The notes beneath the pieces were generated by a model. The model saw only the letters and a list, made by a program, of their open reading frames with translations. It did no database searches and had not been told where the DNA came from. Both the position numbers and the translations under genes were made by a program. From Ascidia mentula (Eukaryota; Chordata; Ascidiacea; Phlebobranchia; Ascidiidae): a stretch of DNA of 64,000 nucleotides. The stretch is taken from NCBI GenBank assembly GCA_947561715.1, contig OX387204.1:7011001-7075000 (forward strand), read 5' to 3'. Of the stretch, positions 62,501 to 64,000 are shown one piece after another (the first letter of the stretch is position 1; each line of letters begins with the position of its first letter).

Positions 62501-64000
62501 TTTCATAAATATTTACAACAATACCTAGGATGATTGTGCTGGATTGTTAATTGCTTGTGGTTGCTAACATAAACATCAGCCAACCTATGAGCTGATTTAA
62601 AACTGACAATTCAACACAACATAAAAAGCACTGATTTTAAATACAGAATGATATTTTAAAGGATTGCTCAGACAGGGAAATCTATTGATAAAAGGTACAT
62701 AAGAAAATTATCAAGTGTAAATCATGTGAATTACTTTGCACCCATTTTCTGTAAGCAAGCAGCAATAACTATGCACTACGTAGTTTGATCAACCCAAGAA
62801 GGGGTGTCACAAAAAAAATTGTCAATGCAAAATTATTGGCTTGGCAATTTCCAGCAAACAAAGCCCTCCACCTTTCTTTTTACGCTGGAACTGCATATTG
62901 TCAGCCCTAACAGCTGGTTTGCCCAAAACTTCATGAACAAGTTGTTGTTTTGATCGTTTTACAGACTCATGCAGAGAGTTTTTTAATGCAGTTTTCACAA
63001 GTCTTTTCATATTAACTCTGCTTGCAGCAGGAACTGATGCTTTAAAATGAATGATGTCGTAAACCCAACGTATACTATTAACAATGATACTACATACTAT
63101 TATTGGACATAACAAGTTTATAAAAGATGCCCACTTTTTCATCACAACTTAACACCATAAAATATTCACTGACTAGTATACAGATTTTAACTGCCACAAC
63201 GGAAGCTTTAACATGGTATGGAGTCACTATTATACACTGCAACTGATTAAGTTCATACCCATTATCTCAATTTGTTGTCCTTGGGCATCATGGGGCAATG
63301 ACATTCGATCATTGGAGCTTGTAGGGCTACATGGGGAAATGGGCAGAGATGGTGGGATTTCATCCTTAAAAATAAATCCAAATATTGGATTTGGTTTCGT
63401 TGTCAATACAAGTTGAACAAACAATCAACTAAATTGGAATGTTTACATAAGTAAATATTACATCATAAATACATGTGAAAAAACATGATAGTTTTGGTCA
63501 TTGAGAATTGAAGGGTTAAGTGATGTGACGAGAGGCTGAAGGCATGTGCCACTACCTTGATGCTAATATGTGACCGGTCACAGCCAGGTGTTGATGTAAG
63601 GTCAGGATTGCCACTGATTGATGGTGTTACTGGTTTCTTGGCCGCATCAGGAAAACCTTTAAAGCCTGGAGATTCTGCTGATGGGGTTGTCAGTGTGGGT
63701 GTTAATTCTCTTCTGATGCAAACAAGATAAACATGCTCTTAAAGTTGTGTCACCACTTTAGATGCAATAAGAGTATTGCAATGAATGTAACAGTGCAAAA
63801 ACAACCAGGGCACACATGGTAACATGTTAGTTGCAGTTACTAAACACAAGGCTGCAATTATGTCAACCATTTTTTCCAACAAAACCATTACTATGAAAAT
63901 GCACACAAGAACTATGACCCTGCATCCAGTACACAAATGATCAAACTCATGGTTAAAACATTTCTGTCATATCATTCAAGCATGCAGTTACCTGTACCAA
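53592..64000 (-). CDS. MAPK8IP3: JNK-interacting scaffold JIP3/JIP4, N-terminus outside window
   Basis: Scaffold linking kinesin-1, dynein/dynactin, ARF6/Rab GTPases and the JNK cascade on transported vesicles. Exons in order: 63992-64000 (partial), 63556-63712, 63259-63364, 62872-63039, 62313-62457, 61928-62043, 61788-61856, 61309-61441, 60824-60974, 60436-60632, 59843-60058, 58280-58340, 57915-58025, 57428-57595, 56921-57137, 56425-56490, 56249-56352, 56013-56167, 55759-55907, 55552-55700, 55226-55428, 54917-54999, 54373-54450, 54064-54267, 53592-53812; 1144 aa in phase. Leucine-zipper region [20 protein letters not shown]2 segment [20 protein letters not shown] with [30 protein letters not shown]; beta-propeller segments [73 protein letters not shown]-terminus IIVWQL. 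The RH1 domain and first coiled coil lie beyond 64000. JIP3 versus JIP4 cannot be decided; invertebrates usually have one gene. Confidence 0.94.
54509..54787 (-). other. Candidate alternative cassette exon in the JIP gene
   Basis: Within the intron between the exons ending 54917 and starting 54450, a 279-bp open stretch is bounded by an AG acceptor (TTTTACTTGTCAG) and a GT donor (AAAG/GTGTGC). Both ends are in phase 1, as is the surrounding junction, so inclusion would add exactly 93 residues without changing frame. The encoded segment is basic and cysteine/histidine-rich ([23 protein letters not shown]), reminiscent of a zinc-binding fold, and is not part of the JIP family. The direct junction without it also keeps frame. 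The donor is weak; it could be chance or exonised repeat. Confidence 0.3.

Overview
This is a window of animal nuclear DNA. It carries five confidently identified intron-rich, conserved chordate genes, and the rest is AT-rich non-coding sequence with small non-autonomous transposons. The gene set, the short introns, the AT-rich background and the close match of the Su(H)/RBPJ exons to chordate proteins suggest a tunicate, most likely an ascidian such as Ciona. That is inference; no database search was possible. Exons were placed by hand from GT-AG junctions, reading-frame phase and family conservation. Every internal junction in the five gene models keeps frame.

Layout: (1) 1560-6951 (+) KIF3A, the kinesin-2 motor subunit, 16 coding exons. 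(2) 22315-8124 (-) a complete dual oxidase (DUOX), 31 coding exons, convergent with KIF3A; a 24-copy 9-bp tandem array and an inverted pair of SINE-like repeats lie in its introns. (3) 23454-25792 (+) SRD5A1-type steroid 5-alpha-reductase, 5 exons, head-to-head with DUOX; its last intron holds a hAT-type MITE. (4) 37183-26555 (-) Su(H)/RBPJ, the Notch-pathway transcription factor; its short first coding exon was not found. Its introns and upstream region are unusually GC/CpG-rich. Upstream lie a fragment of mitochondrial malate dehydrogenase (37397-37606) and a dense cluster of RBPJ-type binding motifs (42651-44545). (5) 50991-47533 (-) an AN1 zinc-finger ZFAND2B/AIRAPL-type protein, 8 exons, with a possible nested single-exon ORF. 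(6) 64000-53592 (-) a JIP3/JIP4 scaffold protein, whose N-terminal exons lie beyond the window.

The genes do not form one pathway. DUOX (H2O2 production) and SRD5A1 share a 1.1-kb intergenic region. KIF3A and JIP3/4 both act in microtubule transport but are far apart.

The most interesting non-coding signals are: hammerhead-ribozyme-like motifs with compensatory stem changes in two unrelated repeats; the RBPJ-site cluster upstream of the RBPJ gene; a phase-symmetric cysteine-rich candidate cassette exon in the JIP gene; and several MITEs with clear target-site duplications.
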